In this document: positions 1 to 12,043 of the stretch, one piece after another
Layout of the letters: each line of letters starts with the position of its first letter
Position numbering within the stretch: the first letter of the stretch is position 1
Source: Psychrobacter sanguinis
GTDB lineage: Bacteria; Pseudomonadota; Gammaproteobacteria; Pseudomonadales; Moraxellaceae
DNA length: 64,000 nt
Direction: 5' to 3'
Assembly (NCBI RefSeq): GCF_020736705.1
Contig: NZ_CP085990.1
Span: forward strand, 1-64,000
Made by a program: the position numbers and the translations under genes
Notes under the pieces: generated by a model
What the model was told of the DNA's origin: nothing
Seen by the model: only the letters and a program-made list of their open reading frames with translations
The model's database searches: none

Positions 1-3000
1 TTGATAGGTTCATGCCCAGTGTCTCAAGCTGCTCATAGATATCATCTTGCTTAGGCGTGATCGCAATGCTTGGCATATCGTCAGCGGCTGTACCAGCAGG
101 TATGCTCACCTTAATACCCGCAATAGCATCTGCCACAGTGATAGTCTGGGTGCTACCATCTGTATTGGTCAATACAATGCTGTCAATGTCTGAGGCATCC
201 ACGTCTTGTAGATCAAGCTTAACAGTAACGCTAGTAGCTTTATCACTTAGACCTGATTGCTCGATGTTAAACACAATAGGGTCGTCGCTGCCTTCAATCG
301 CTGTATTTGGCTCAGCTTTAATGTTAAGCACAGGCGTGGCATTGTTATCTAAGATCGTACCTGTGCCAGTAACACCATCAATCGTCAGACCGGTGGTTTC
401 ATCGCTCTCATCAATGTTATCAGCTGTTGTCGGATAGCTCACTGTAAACTCAGTAACTCCCGCTGGTACGGTGATAGTGCCTGCTACCGGATCATAGGTC
501 ACGCCATTGCTAAACGTAGGTGTAGGCGTGTTGCTGTAGTCCTCACCCGCTTTGGCACTGCCATCTTTTAATTCAAATGGATAGCTCACCTCAGTCTGAG
601 TCGTATGGCTTAGGGTAACCTTATGAACTAAGATGTCACCCTCAACAGCACTGGCGCCACTTACGGTTACTGTCGGCTTGTCGCCATCGTTTGGTGTACC
701 ATCCGTAGCATCTTCATCTAAGATTGTCGCTTTATCAGAAGCTTGACCTAATACCGCATTTACAGGACGGCTAATCTCAAGCACCATATCCTCTGACTTC
801 TCATAAACTGTATCATCAACGACAGTTATGATAATCGCAGACGCCTGGGTACTACCCGCTGGGATAGTAACTTTATCGCCTTTTTCAAAGAAGTTTTGGA
901 TTTGGGCTTGAGTCGATAGAGTAACGGCCTCTCCATTAGCATTAGTGTAAGTGATCGAAGCGATGTCTGAGGCATCAATATCACTTGCCCCTAAACTTAC
1001 GGTTACCGTGGTGTCAAAGTTACTGATCTTGGTTTGTGAGACAGTAAACACTAACGTGTTATCAATCCCCTCAATCGCCTGATTATCAGTGGCACTAATG
1101 CTCACTACTGGCTTATCGCCTTCAGTGTTGCTGCCATCAAACGGATCTTCACTGTTGTCTGATTCATCTAAGATATCACCGGTCGCTGTGCCTGTTCCAA
1201 TAGTGGCATTCACAGGGCTTGATAGGTTCATGCCCAGTGTCTCAAGCTGCTCATAGATATCATCTTGCTTAGGCGTGATCGCAATGCTTGGCATATCGCC
1301 AGCGGCTGTACCAGCAGGTATGCTCACCTTAATACCCGCAATAGCATCTGCCACAGTGATAGTCTGGGTGCTACCATCTGTATTGGTCAATACAATGCTG
1401 TCAATGTCTGAGGCATCCACGTCTTGTAGATCAAGCTTAACAGTAACGCTAGTAGCTTTATCACTTAGACCTGATTGCTCGATGTTAAACACAATAGGGT
1501 CTGTCGCTGCCTTCCAATCGCTGTATTTTGGCTCAGCTTTAATGTTAAGCACAGCGTGGCATTATTATCTAAGATCGTACCTGTGCCAGTAACACCATCA
1601 TCGTCAGGACCGGTGGTTTCCATCATCCCTCTCATCAATGTTTGTCAGCTGTCGTCGGATAGCTCACTGTAAACGCAGTAACACCCGCTGGAACAGTAAT
1701 GGGTGCCTGTTTACCGCATCATAGGTCACGCCATTGCTTAAACGTAGGCGGTGGTTGCTGTAGTCTTCACCCGGCTTTGGCACTGTGCCATCTTTTTAAT
1801 TCAAATGGATAGCTCACTTCTAGTCTGAGTCGTATGGCTTAGGGTAACCTTATGAACTAAGGTGTCACCCTCAACAGCACTGGCGCCGCTTACGGTTACT
1901 GTCGGCTTGTCCGCCATCTTTTGGTGTGGTCTAAGATTGTGCCAGTTGCTTCTTGGTATCTACCGCTGCATTATCTGCACTATCAATAACAAAGCTTCAG
2001 TCGCGCTTCATCTGCTTCATACACAGCATCATCCTTTGATAATCACTGTGATGTTCAGGTGCAGCATGTGCGACCTTGCCCAGGTAATGTTTACCTTCAA
2101 GTGTGGGGTATCCACCCATCTAGATAGCTTGGATAGCACCACTACCCGTTAACCGTAAACAACCTTACCCTGCACTGCATTGGATAACTAATTGATTTCA
2201 ATGTCCATGAGGCATCAACATCGGTTGTGTGTTTTAAATCGACTTTAACGCTAGATTGTGGGTATCAGATGTCTGCTGACAGTGTCTTGAGAAACAACAT
2301 ACTTCAAGAACAGAGTCCCACCCCCTCGAATCGCCTGATATATCAGTGCTGCCTAATGCTCCACTACTGGCTTATCGCCTTCAGTGTTGCTGCCATCACA
2401 AACGGATCTTCACTGTTGTCTGATTCATCTAAGATATCACCGGTCGCTGTGCCTGTACCAATCGTATAGCGTTTCACAGGGCTTGATAGGTTCATGCCCA
2501 GTGTCTCAAGCTGCTCATAGATATCATCTTGCTTAGGCGTGATCGCAATGCTTGGCATATCGTCAGCGGCTGTACAGCAGGTATGCTCACCTTAATACCC
2601 GCAATAGCATCTGCCACAGTGATAGTCTGGGTGCTACCATCTGTATTGTCAATACAATGCTGTCCAATGTCTGAGGCATCCACGTCTTGTAGATCAAGCT
2701 TAAACAGTAACGCTAGTAGCTTTATCACTTAGACCTGATTGCTCGATGTTAAACACAATAGGTCGTCGCTGCCTTCAATCGCTGTATTTGGCTTTCAGCT
2801 TTAATGTTTAAGCACAGGCGTGGCATTGTTATCTAAGATCGTACCTGTGCCAGTAACACCATCAATCGTCAGGACCGGTGGTTTCATCGCTCTCATCAAT
2901 GTTATCAGCTGTTGTCGGATAGCTCACTGTAAACTCAGTAACTCCCGCTGGTACGGTGATTAGTGCCTGCTACCGGATCATAGGTCACGCCATTGCTAAA

Positions 3001-6000
3001 CGTAGGTGTAGGCGTGTGCTGTAGTCCTCACCCGCTTTGGCACTGCCATCTTTTAATTCAAATGGATAGCTCACCTCAGTCTGAGTCGTATGGCTTAGGG
3101 TAACCTTATGAACTAAGATGTCACCCTCAACAGCACTGGCGCCACTTACGGTTACTGTCGGCTTGTCGCCATCGTTTGGTGTACCATCCGTAGCATCTTC
3201 ATCTAAGATTGTCGCTTTATCAGAAGCTTGACTAATACCGCATTTACAGGACGGCTAATCTCAAGCACCATATCCTCTGACTTCTCATAAACTGTATCAT
3301 CAACGACAGTTATGATAATCGCAGACGCCTGGGTACTACCCGCTGGGATAGTAACTTTATCGCCTTTTTTCAAAGAAGTTTTGGATTTGGGCTTGAGTCG
3401 ATAGAGTAACGGCCTCTCCATTTAGCATTAGTGTAAGTGATCGAAAGCGATGTCTGAGGCATCAATATCACTTGCCCCTAAACTTACGGTTACCGTGGTG
3501 TCAAAGTTACTGATCTTGGTTTGTGAGACAGTAAACACTAACGTGTTATCAATCCCCTCAATCGCCTGATTATCAGTGGCACTAATGCTCCACTACTGGC
3601 TTATCGCCTTCAGTGTTGCTGCCATCAAACGGATCTTCACTGTTGTCTGATTCATCTAAGATATCACCGGTCCGCTGTGCCTGTTCCAATAGTGGCATTC
3701 ACAGGGCTTGATAGGTTCATGCCCAGTGTCTCAAGCTGCTCATAGATATCATCTTGCTTAGGCGTGATCGCAATGCTTGGCATATCGCCAGCGGCTGTAC
3801 CAGCAGGTATGCCTCACCTTAATACCCGCAATAGCATCTGCCACAGTGATAGTCTGGGTGCTACCATCTGTATTGGTCAATACAATGCTGTCAATGTCTG
3901 AGGCATCCACGTCTTGTAGATCAAGCTTAACAGTAACGCTAGTAGCTTTATCACTTAGACCTGATTGCTCGATGTTAAACACAATAGGGTCGTCGCGCCT
4001 TCAATCGCTGTATTTGGCTCAGCTTTAATGTTAAGCACAGGCGTGGCATTATTATCTAAGATCGTACCTGTGCCAGTAAACACCATCAATCGTCAGACCG
4101 GTGGTTTCATCACTCTCATCAATGTTGTCAGCTGTCGTCGGATAGCTCACTGTAAACTCAGTAACACCCGCTGGAACAGTAATGGTGCCTGTTACCGCAT
4201 CATAGGTCACGCCATTGCTAAACGTAGGCGGGTTGCTGTAGTCTTCACCGGCTTTGGCACTGCCATCTTTTAATTCAAATGGATAGCTCACTTCAGTCTG
4301 AGTCGTATGGCTTAGGGTAACCTTATGAACTAAGGTGTCACCCTCAACAGCACTGGCGCCCGCTTACGGTTACTGTCGGCTTGTCGCCATCTTTTGGTGT
4401 GTCTAAGATTGTGCCAGTTGCTTCTTTGGTATCTACCGCTGCATTATCTGCACTATCAATAACAAAGCTCAGGCGCTCATCTGCTTCATACACAGCATCA
4501 TCTTTGATAATCACTGTGATTTCAGGTGCAGCTGTGCGACCTCCAGGTACTTTTACCTCAAGTGTGGTATCACCATCTAAGATAGCTTGGATAGCACCAC
4601 TACCCGTAACCGTAACCAATCCTTACCTGCTGCATTGGTATAACTAATTGATTCAATGTCTGAGGCATCAACATCGGTGTGTGTTAAATCGACTTTAACG
4701 CTAATTGTGGTATCAAAGTTGCTGACAGTGTCTTGAGAAACAACATACTTCAGAACAGAGTCCACCCCCTCAATCGCCTGATTATCAGTGGCACTAATGC
4801 TCACTACTGGCTTATCGCCTTCAGTGTTGCTGCCATCAACGGATCTTCACTGTTGTCTGATTCATCTAAGATATCACCGGTCGCTGTGCCTGTACCAATC
4901 GTAGCGTTCACAGGGCTTGATAGGTTCATGCCCAGTGTCTCAAGCTGCTCATAGATATCATCTTGCTTAGGCGTGATCGCAATGCTTGGCATATCGTCAG
5001 CGGCTTGTACCAGCAGGTATGCTCACCTTAATACCCGCAATAGCATCTGCCACAGTGATAGTCTGGGTGCTACCATCTGTATTGCGTCAATACAATGCTG
5101 TCAATGTCTGAGGCATCCACGTCTTGTAGATCAAGCTTAACAGTAACGCTAGTAGCTTTATCACTTAGACCTGATTGCTCGATGTTAAACACAATAGGGT
5201 CGTCGCTGCCTTCAATCGCTGTATTTGGCTCAGCTTTATGTTAAGCACAGGCGTGGCATTGTTATCTAAGATCGTACCTGTGCCAGTAACACCATCAATC
5301 GTCAGGACCGGTGGTTTCATCGCTCTCACAATGTTATCAGCTGTTGTCGGATAGCTCACTGTAAACTCAGTAACTCCCGCTGGTACGGTGATAGTGCCTG
5401 CTACCGGATCATAGGTCACGCCATTGCTAAACGTAGGTGTAGGCGTGTTGCTGGTAGTCCTCACCCGCTTTTGCACTGCCATCTTTAATTCAAATGGATA
5501 GCTCACCTCAGTCTGAGTCGTATGGCTTAGGGTAACCTTATGAACTAAGATGTCACCCTCAACAGCACTGGCGCCACTTACGGTTACTGTCGGCTTGTCG
5601 CCATCGTTTGGTGTACCATCCGTAGCATCTTCATCTAAGATTGTCGCTTTATCAGAAGCTTGACCTAATACCGCATTTACAGGACGGCTAATCTCAAGCA
5701 CCATATCTCTGACTTCTCATAAACTGATCATCAACGACAGTTATGATAATCGCAGACGCCTGGGTACTACCCGCTGGGATAGTAACTTTATCGCCTTTTC
5801 AAAGAAGTTTTGGATTTGGGCTTGAGTCGATAGAGTAACGGCCTCTCCATTAGCATTAGTGTAAGTGATCGAAGCGATGTCTGAGGCATCAATATCACTT
5901 GCCCCTAAACTTACGGTTACCGTGGTGTCAAAGTTACTGATCTTGTTTTGTGAGACAGTAAACACTAACGTGTTTATCAATCCCCTCAATCGCCTGATTA

Positions 6001-9000
6001 TCAGTGGCACCTAATGCTCACTACTGGCTTATCGCCTTCAGTGTTGCTTGCCATCAAACGGATCTTCACTGTTGTCTGATTCATCTAAGATATCACCGGT
6101 CGCTGTGCCTGTTCCAATAGTGGCATTCACAGGGCTTGATAGGTTCATGCCCAGTGTCTCAAGCTGCTCTAGATATCATTTGCTTAGGCGTGATCGCAAT
6201 GCTTGGCATATCGCACAGCGGCGGTACAGCAGGTATGCTCACCTTAATACCCGCAAATAGCATCTGCCACAGTGATAGTCTGGGTGCTACCATCTGTATT
6301 GGTCAATACAATGCTGTCAATGTCTGAGGCATCCACGTCTTGTAGATCAAGCTTAACAGTAACGCTAGTAGCTTTATCACTTAGACCTGATTGCTCGATG
6401 TTAAACACAATAGGGTCGTCGCTGCCTTCAATCGCTGTATTTGGCTCAGCTTATAATGCATTAAGCACAGGCGTGGCATTATTATCTAAGATCGTACCTG
6501 TGCCAGTAACACCATCAATCGTCAGACCGGTGGTTTCATCACTCTCATCAATGTTGTCAGCTGTCGTCGGATAGCTCACTGTAAACTCAGTAACACCCGC
6601 TGGAACAGTAATGGTGCCTGTTACCGCATCATAGGTCACGCCATTGCTAAACGTAGGCGGGTTGCTGTAGTCTTCACCGGCTTTGGCACTGCCATCTTTT
6701 AATTCAAATGGATAGCTCACTTCAGTCTGAGTCGTATGGCTTAGGGTAACCTTATGAACTAAGGTGTCACCCTCAACAGCACTGGCGCCGCTTACGGTTA
6801 CTGTCGGCTTGTCGCCATCTTTTGGTGTGTCTAAGATTGTGCCAGTTGCTTCTTGGTATCTACCGCTGCATTATCTGCACTATCAATAACAAAGCTCAGG
6901 CGCTCATCTGCTTCATACACAGCATCATCTTTGATAATCACTGTGATTTCAGGTGCAGCTGTGCGACCTCCAGGTTACTTTTACCTCAAGTGTGGTATCA
7001 CCATCTAAGATAGCTTGGATAGCACCACTACCCGTAACCGTAACAACCTTACCTGCTGCATTGGTATAACTAATTGATTCAATGTCTGAGGCATCAACAT
7101 CGGTGTGTGTTAAATCGACTTTAACGCTAATTGTGGTATCCAAGTTGCTGACAGTGTCTTGAGAAACAACATACTTCAGAAACAGAGTCCACCCCCTCAA
7201 TCGCCTGATTATCAGTGGCACTAATGCTCACTACTGGCCTTATCGCCTTCAGTGTTGCTGCCATCAAACGGATCTTCACTGTTGTCTGATTCATCTAAGA
7301 TATCACCGGTCGCTGTGCCTGTACCAATCGTAGCGTTCACAGGGCTTGATAGGTTCATGCCCAGTGTCTCAAGCTGCTCATAGATATCATCTTGCTTAGG
7401 CGTGATCGCAATGCTTGGCATATCGTCAGCGGCTGTACCAGCAGGTATGCTCACCTTAATACCCGCAATAGCATCTGCCACAGTGATAGTCTGGGTGCTA
7501 CCATCTGTATTGGTCAATACAATGCTGTCAATGTCTGAGGCATCCACGTCTTGTAGATCAAGCTTAACAGTAACGCTAGTAGCTTTATCACTTAGACCTG
7601 ATTGCTCGATGTTAAACACAATAGGGTCGTCGCTGCCTTCACTCGCTGTATTTGGCTCAGCTTTAATGTTAAGCACAGGCGTGGCATTGTTATCTAAGAT
7701 CGTACCTGTGCCGAGTAACACCATCAATCGTCAGACGGTGGTTTCATCGCTCTCATCAATGTTATCAGCTTGTTGTCGGATAGCTCACTGTAAACTCAGT
7801 ACACTCCCGCTGGTACGGTGATAGTGCCTGCTACGGATCATAGGTCACGCCATTGCTAAACGTAGGTGTAGGCGTGTTGCTGTAGTCCTCACCCGCTTTG
7901 GCACTGCCATCTTTTAATTCAAATGGATAGCTCACCTCAGTCTGAGTCGTATGGTCTAGGGTAACCTATGAACTAAGATGTCACCTCAACAGCACTGGCG
8001 CCACTTACGGTTACTGTCGGCTTGTCGCATCGTTTGGTGTACCATCCGTAGCATCTTCATCTAAGATTGTCGCTTTATCAGAAGCTTGACCTAATACCGC
8101 ATTTACAGGACGGCTAATCTCAAGCACCATATCCTCTGACTTCTCATAAACTGTATCATCAACGACAGTTATGATATCGCAGACGCCTGGGTACTACCCG
8201 CTGGGATAGTAAACTTTATCGCCTTTTTCAAAGAAGTTTTGGATTCTGGGCTTGAGTCGATAGAGTAACGGCCTCTCCATTAGCATTAGTGTAAGTGATT
8301 CGAAGCGATGTCTGAGCATCAATATCACTTGCCCCTAAACTTACGGTTACCGTGGTGTCAAAGTTACTGATCTCTGGTTTGTGAGACAGGTAAACACTAA
8401 CGTGTTATCAATCCCCTCAATCGCCTGATTATCAGTGGCACTAATGCTCACTACTGGCTTATCGCCTTCAGTGTTGCTGCCATCAAACGGATCTTCACTG
8501 TTGTCTGATTCATCTAAGATGTCACCGGTCGCTGTGCCTGTTCCAATAGTGGCATTCACAGGGCTTGATAGGTTCATGCCCAGTGTCTCAAGCTGCTCAT
8601 AGATATCATCTTGCTTAGGCGTGATCGCAATGCTTGGCATATCGCCAGCGGCTGTACCAGCAGGTATGCTCACCTTAATACCCGCAATAGCATCTGCCAC
8701 AGTGATAGTCTGGGTGCTGCCATCTGTATTGGTCAATACAATGCTGTCAATGTCTGAGGCATCCACGTCTTGTAGATCAAGCTTAACAGTAACGCTAGTA
8801 GCTTTATCACTTAGACCTGATTGCTCGATGTTAACACAATAGGGTCGTCGCTGCCTTCAATCGCTGTATTTGGCTCAGCTTTAATGTTAAGCACAGGCGT
8901 GGCATTATTATCTAAGATCGTACCTGTGCCAGTAACACCATCAATCGTCAGACCGGTGGGTTTCATCACTCTCATCAATGTTGTCAGCTGTCGTCGGATA

Positions 9001-10410
9001 GCTCACTGTAAACTCAGTAACACCCGCTGGAACAGTAATGGTGCCTGTTACCGCATCATAGGTCACGCCATTGCTAAACGTAGGCGGGTTGCTGTAGTCT
9101 TCACCGGCTTTGGCACTGCCATCTTTTAATTCAAATGGATAGCTCACTCAGTCTGAGTCGTATGGCTTAGGGTAACCTTATGAAACTAAGGTGTCACCCT
9201 CAACAGCACTGGCGCCGCTTACGGTTACTGTCGGCTTGTCGCCATCTTTTGGTGTGTCTAAGATTGTGCCAGTTGCTTCTTTGGTATCTACCGCTGCATT
9301 ATCTGCACTATCAATAACAAAGCTCAGGCGCTCATCTGCTTCATACACAGCATCATCTTTGATAATCACTGTGATTTCAGGTGCAGCTGTGCGACCTCCA
9401 GGTACTTTTACCTCAAGTGTGGTATCACCATCTAAGATAGCTTGGATAGCACCACTACCCGTAACCGTAACACCTTACCTGCTGCATTGGTATAACTAAT
9501 TGATTCAATGTCTGAGGCATCAACATCGGTGTGTGTTAAATCGACTTTAACGCTAATTGTGGTATCAAAGTTGCTGACAGTGTCTTGAGAAACAACATAC
9601 TTCAGAACAGAGTCCACCCCCTCAATCGCCTGATTATCAGTGGCACTAATGCTCACTACTGGCTTATCGCCTTCAGTGTTGCTGCCATCAAACGGATCTT
9701 CACTGTTGTCTGATTCATCTAAGATATCACCGGTCGCTGTGCCTGTACCAATCGTAGCGTTCACAGGGCTTGATAGGTTCATGCCCAGTGTCTCAAGCTG
9801 CTCATAGATATCATCTTGCTTAGGCGTGATCGCAATGCTTGGCATATCGTCAGCGGCTGTACAGCAGGTATGCTCACCTTAATACCCGCAATAGCATCTG
9901 CCACAGTGATAGTCTGGGTGCTACCATCTGTATTGGTCAATACAATGCTGTCAATGTCTGAGGCATCCACGTCTTGTAGATCAAGCTTAACAGTAACGCT
10001 AGTAGCTTTATCACTTAGACCTGATTGCTCGATGTTAAACACAATAGGGTCGTCGCTGCCTTCAATCGCTGTATTTGGCTCAGCTTTAATGTTAAGCACA
10101 GGCGTGGCATTGTTATCTAAGATCGTACCTGTTGCCAGTAACACCATCCATCGTCAGACCGGTGGTTTCATCGCTCTCATCAATGTTATCAGCTGTTGTC
10201 GGATAGCTCACTGTAAACTCAGTAACTCCCGCTGGTACGGTGATAGTGCCTGCTACCGGATCATAGGTCACGCCATTGCTAAACGTAGGTGTAGGCGTGT
10301 TGCTGTAGTCCTCACCCGCTTTGGCACTGCCATCTTTTAATTCAAATGGATAGCTCACCTCAGTCTGAGTCGTATGGCTTAGGGTAACCTTATGAACTAA
10401 GATGTCACCC

Positions 10411-11331
10411 TCAACAGCACTGGCGCCACTTACGGTTACTGTCGGCTTGTCGCCATCGTTTGGTTGTACCATCCGTAGCATCTTCATCTAAGATTGTCGC
10501 TTTATCAGAAGCTTGACCTAATACCGCATTTACAGGACGGCTAATCTCAAGCACCATATCCTCTGACTTCTCATAAACTGTATCATCAACGACAGTTATG
10601 ATAATCGCAGACGCCTGGGTACTACCCGCTGGGATAGTAACTTTATCGCCTTTTTCAAAGAAGTTTTGGATTTGGGCTTGAGTCGATAGAGTAACGGCCT
10701 CTCCATTAGCATTAGTGTAAGTGATCGAAGCGATGTCTGAGGCATCAATATCACTTGCCCCTAAACTTACGGTTACCGTGGTGTCAAAGTTACTGATCTT
10801 GGTTTGTGAGACAGTAAACACTAACGTGTTATCAATCCCCTCAATCGCCTGATTATCAGTGGCACTAATGCTCACTACTGGCTTATCGCCTTCAGTGTTG
10901 CTGCCATCAAACGGATCTTCACTGTTGTCTGATTCATCTAAGATATCACCGGTCGCTGTGCCTGTTCCAATAGTGGCATTCACAGGGCTTGATAGGTTCA
11001 TGCCCAGTGTCTCAAGCTGCTCATAGATATCATCTTGCTTAGGCGTGATCGCAATGCTTGGCATATCGCCAGCGGCTGTACCAGCAGGTATGCTCACCTT
11101 AATACCCGCAATAGCATCTGCCACAGTGATAGTCTGGGTGCTACCATCTGTATTGGTCAATACAATGCTGTCAATGTCTGAGGCATCCACGTCTTGTAGA
11201 TCAAGCTTAACAGTAACGCTAGTAGCTTTATCACTTAGACCTGATTGCTCGATGTTAAACACAATAGGGTCGTCGCTGCCTTCAATCGCTGTATTTGGCC
11301 TCAGCTTTAATGTTAAGCACAGGCGTGGCAT
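10411..11331 (-). pseudogene. Adhesin fragment, longest open piece of the broken region
   Basis: This 306-residue open segment covers the third domain of one B unit and the first domain of the following A unit. The protein sequence is essentially identical to the intact units nearer the N-terminus. It is bounded by single-base changes near 11300 (GGCCTCAGC for GGCTCAGC) and 10464 (GGTTGTACC for GGTGTACC). It is not an independent gene. Confidence 0.7.
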
Positions 11332-11497
11332 TATTATCTAAGATCGTACCTGTGCCAGTAACACCATCAATCGTCAGACCGTGGTTTCATCACTCTCATC
11401 AATGTTGTCAGCTGTCGTCGGATAGCTCACTGTAAACTCAGTAACACCCGCTGGAACAGTAATGGTGCCTGTTACCGCATCATAGGTCACGCCATTG

Positions 11498-12043
11498 CTA
11501 AACGTAGGCGGGTTGCTGTAGTCCTTCACCGGCTTTGGCACTGCCATCTTTTAATTCAAATGGATAGCTCACTTCAGTCTGAGTCGTATGGCTTAGGGTA
11601 ACCTTATGAACTAAGGTGTCACCCTCAACAGCACTGGCGCCGCTTACGGTTACTGTCGGCTTGTCGCCATCTTTTGGTGTGTCTAAGATTGTGCCAGTTG
11701 CTTCTTTGGTATCTACCGCTGCATTATCTGCACTATCAATAACAAAGCTCAGGCGCTCATCTGCTTCATACACAGCATCATCTTTGATAATCACTGTGAT
11801 TTCAGGTGCAGCTGTGCGACCTCCAGGTACTTTTACCTCAAGTGTGGTATCACCATCTAAGATAGCTTGGATAGCACCACTACCCGTAACCGTAACAACC
11901 TTACCTGCTGCATTGGTATAACTAATTGATTCAATGTCTGAGGCATCAACATCGGTGTGTGTTAAATCGACTTTAACGCTAATTGTGGTATCAAAGTTGC
12001 TGACAGTGTCTTGAGAAACAACATACTTCAGAACAGAGTCCAC
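11498..12043 (-). pseudogene. Adhesin fragment between two single-base frameshifts
   Basis: This 181-residue open piece of a B unit (Calx-beta-like domain with DDAVYEADER, then the start of the TVTVSGASAVEGD domain) is bounded by a lost C in a C-run near 12043 and a gained C near 11522 (GTCCTTCACC where other B units have GTCTTCACC). The two shifts cancel, so the anchor spacing across them is exactly 1206 bp. Confidence 0.7.

Larger units (their letters stand above)
1..12043 (-). pseudogene. Frameshifted continuation of the giant adhesin
   Basis: The same repeat protein continues leftward, but the reading frame is broken many times. Open pieces longer than about 350 bp include 11498-12043, 10411-11331, 10113-10487, 9779-10147, 9432-9845, 8347-8766, 7221-7727 and 5165-5704. 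The first 1.49 kb is again clean. Most breaks are one-base gains or losses, and the codons between them stay nearly identical to intact units. Unit lengths deviate by +58 (1284-2548), +7, +3, -1, +6, +1, -1 and +1 bp from expectation. This pattern fits unpolished long-read consensus in a repeat better than natural decay, so the real gene is probably one ORF. Natural inactivation cannot be excluded from the sequence alone. Confidence 0.75.
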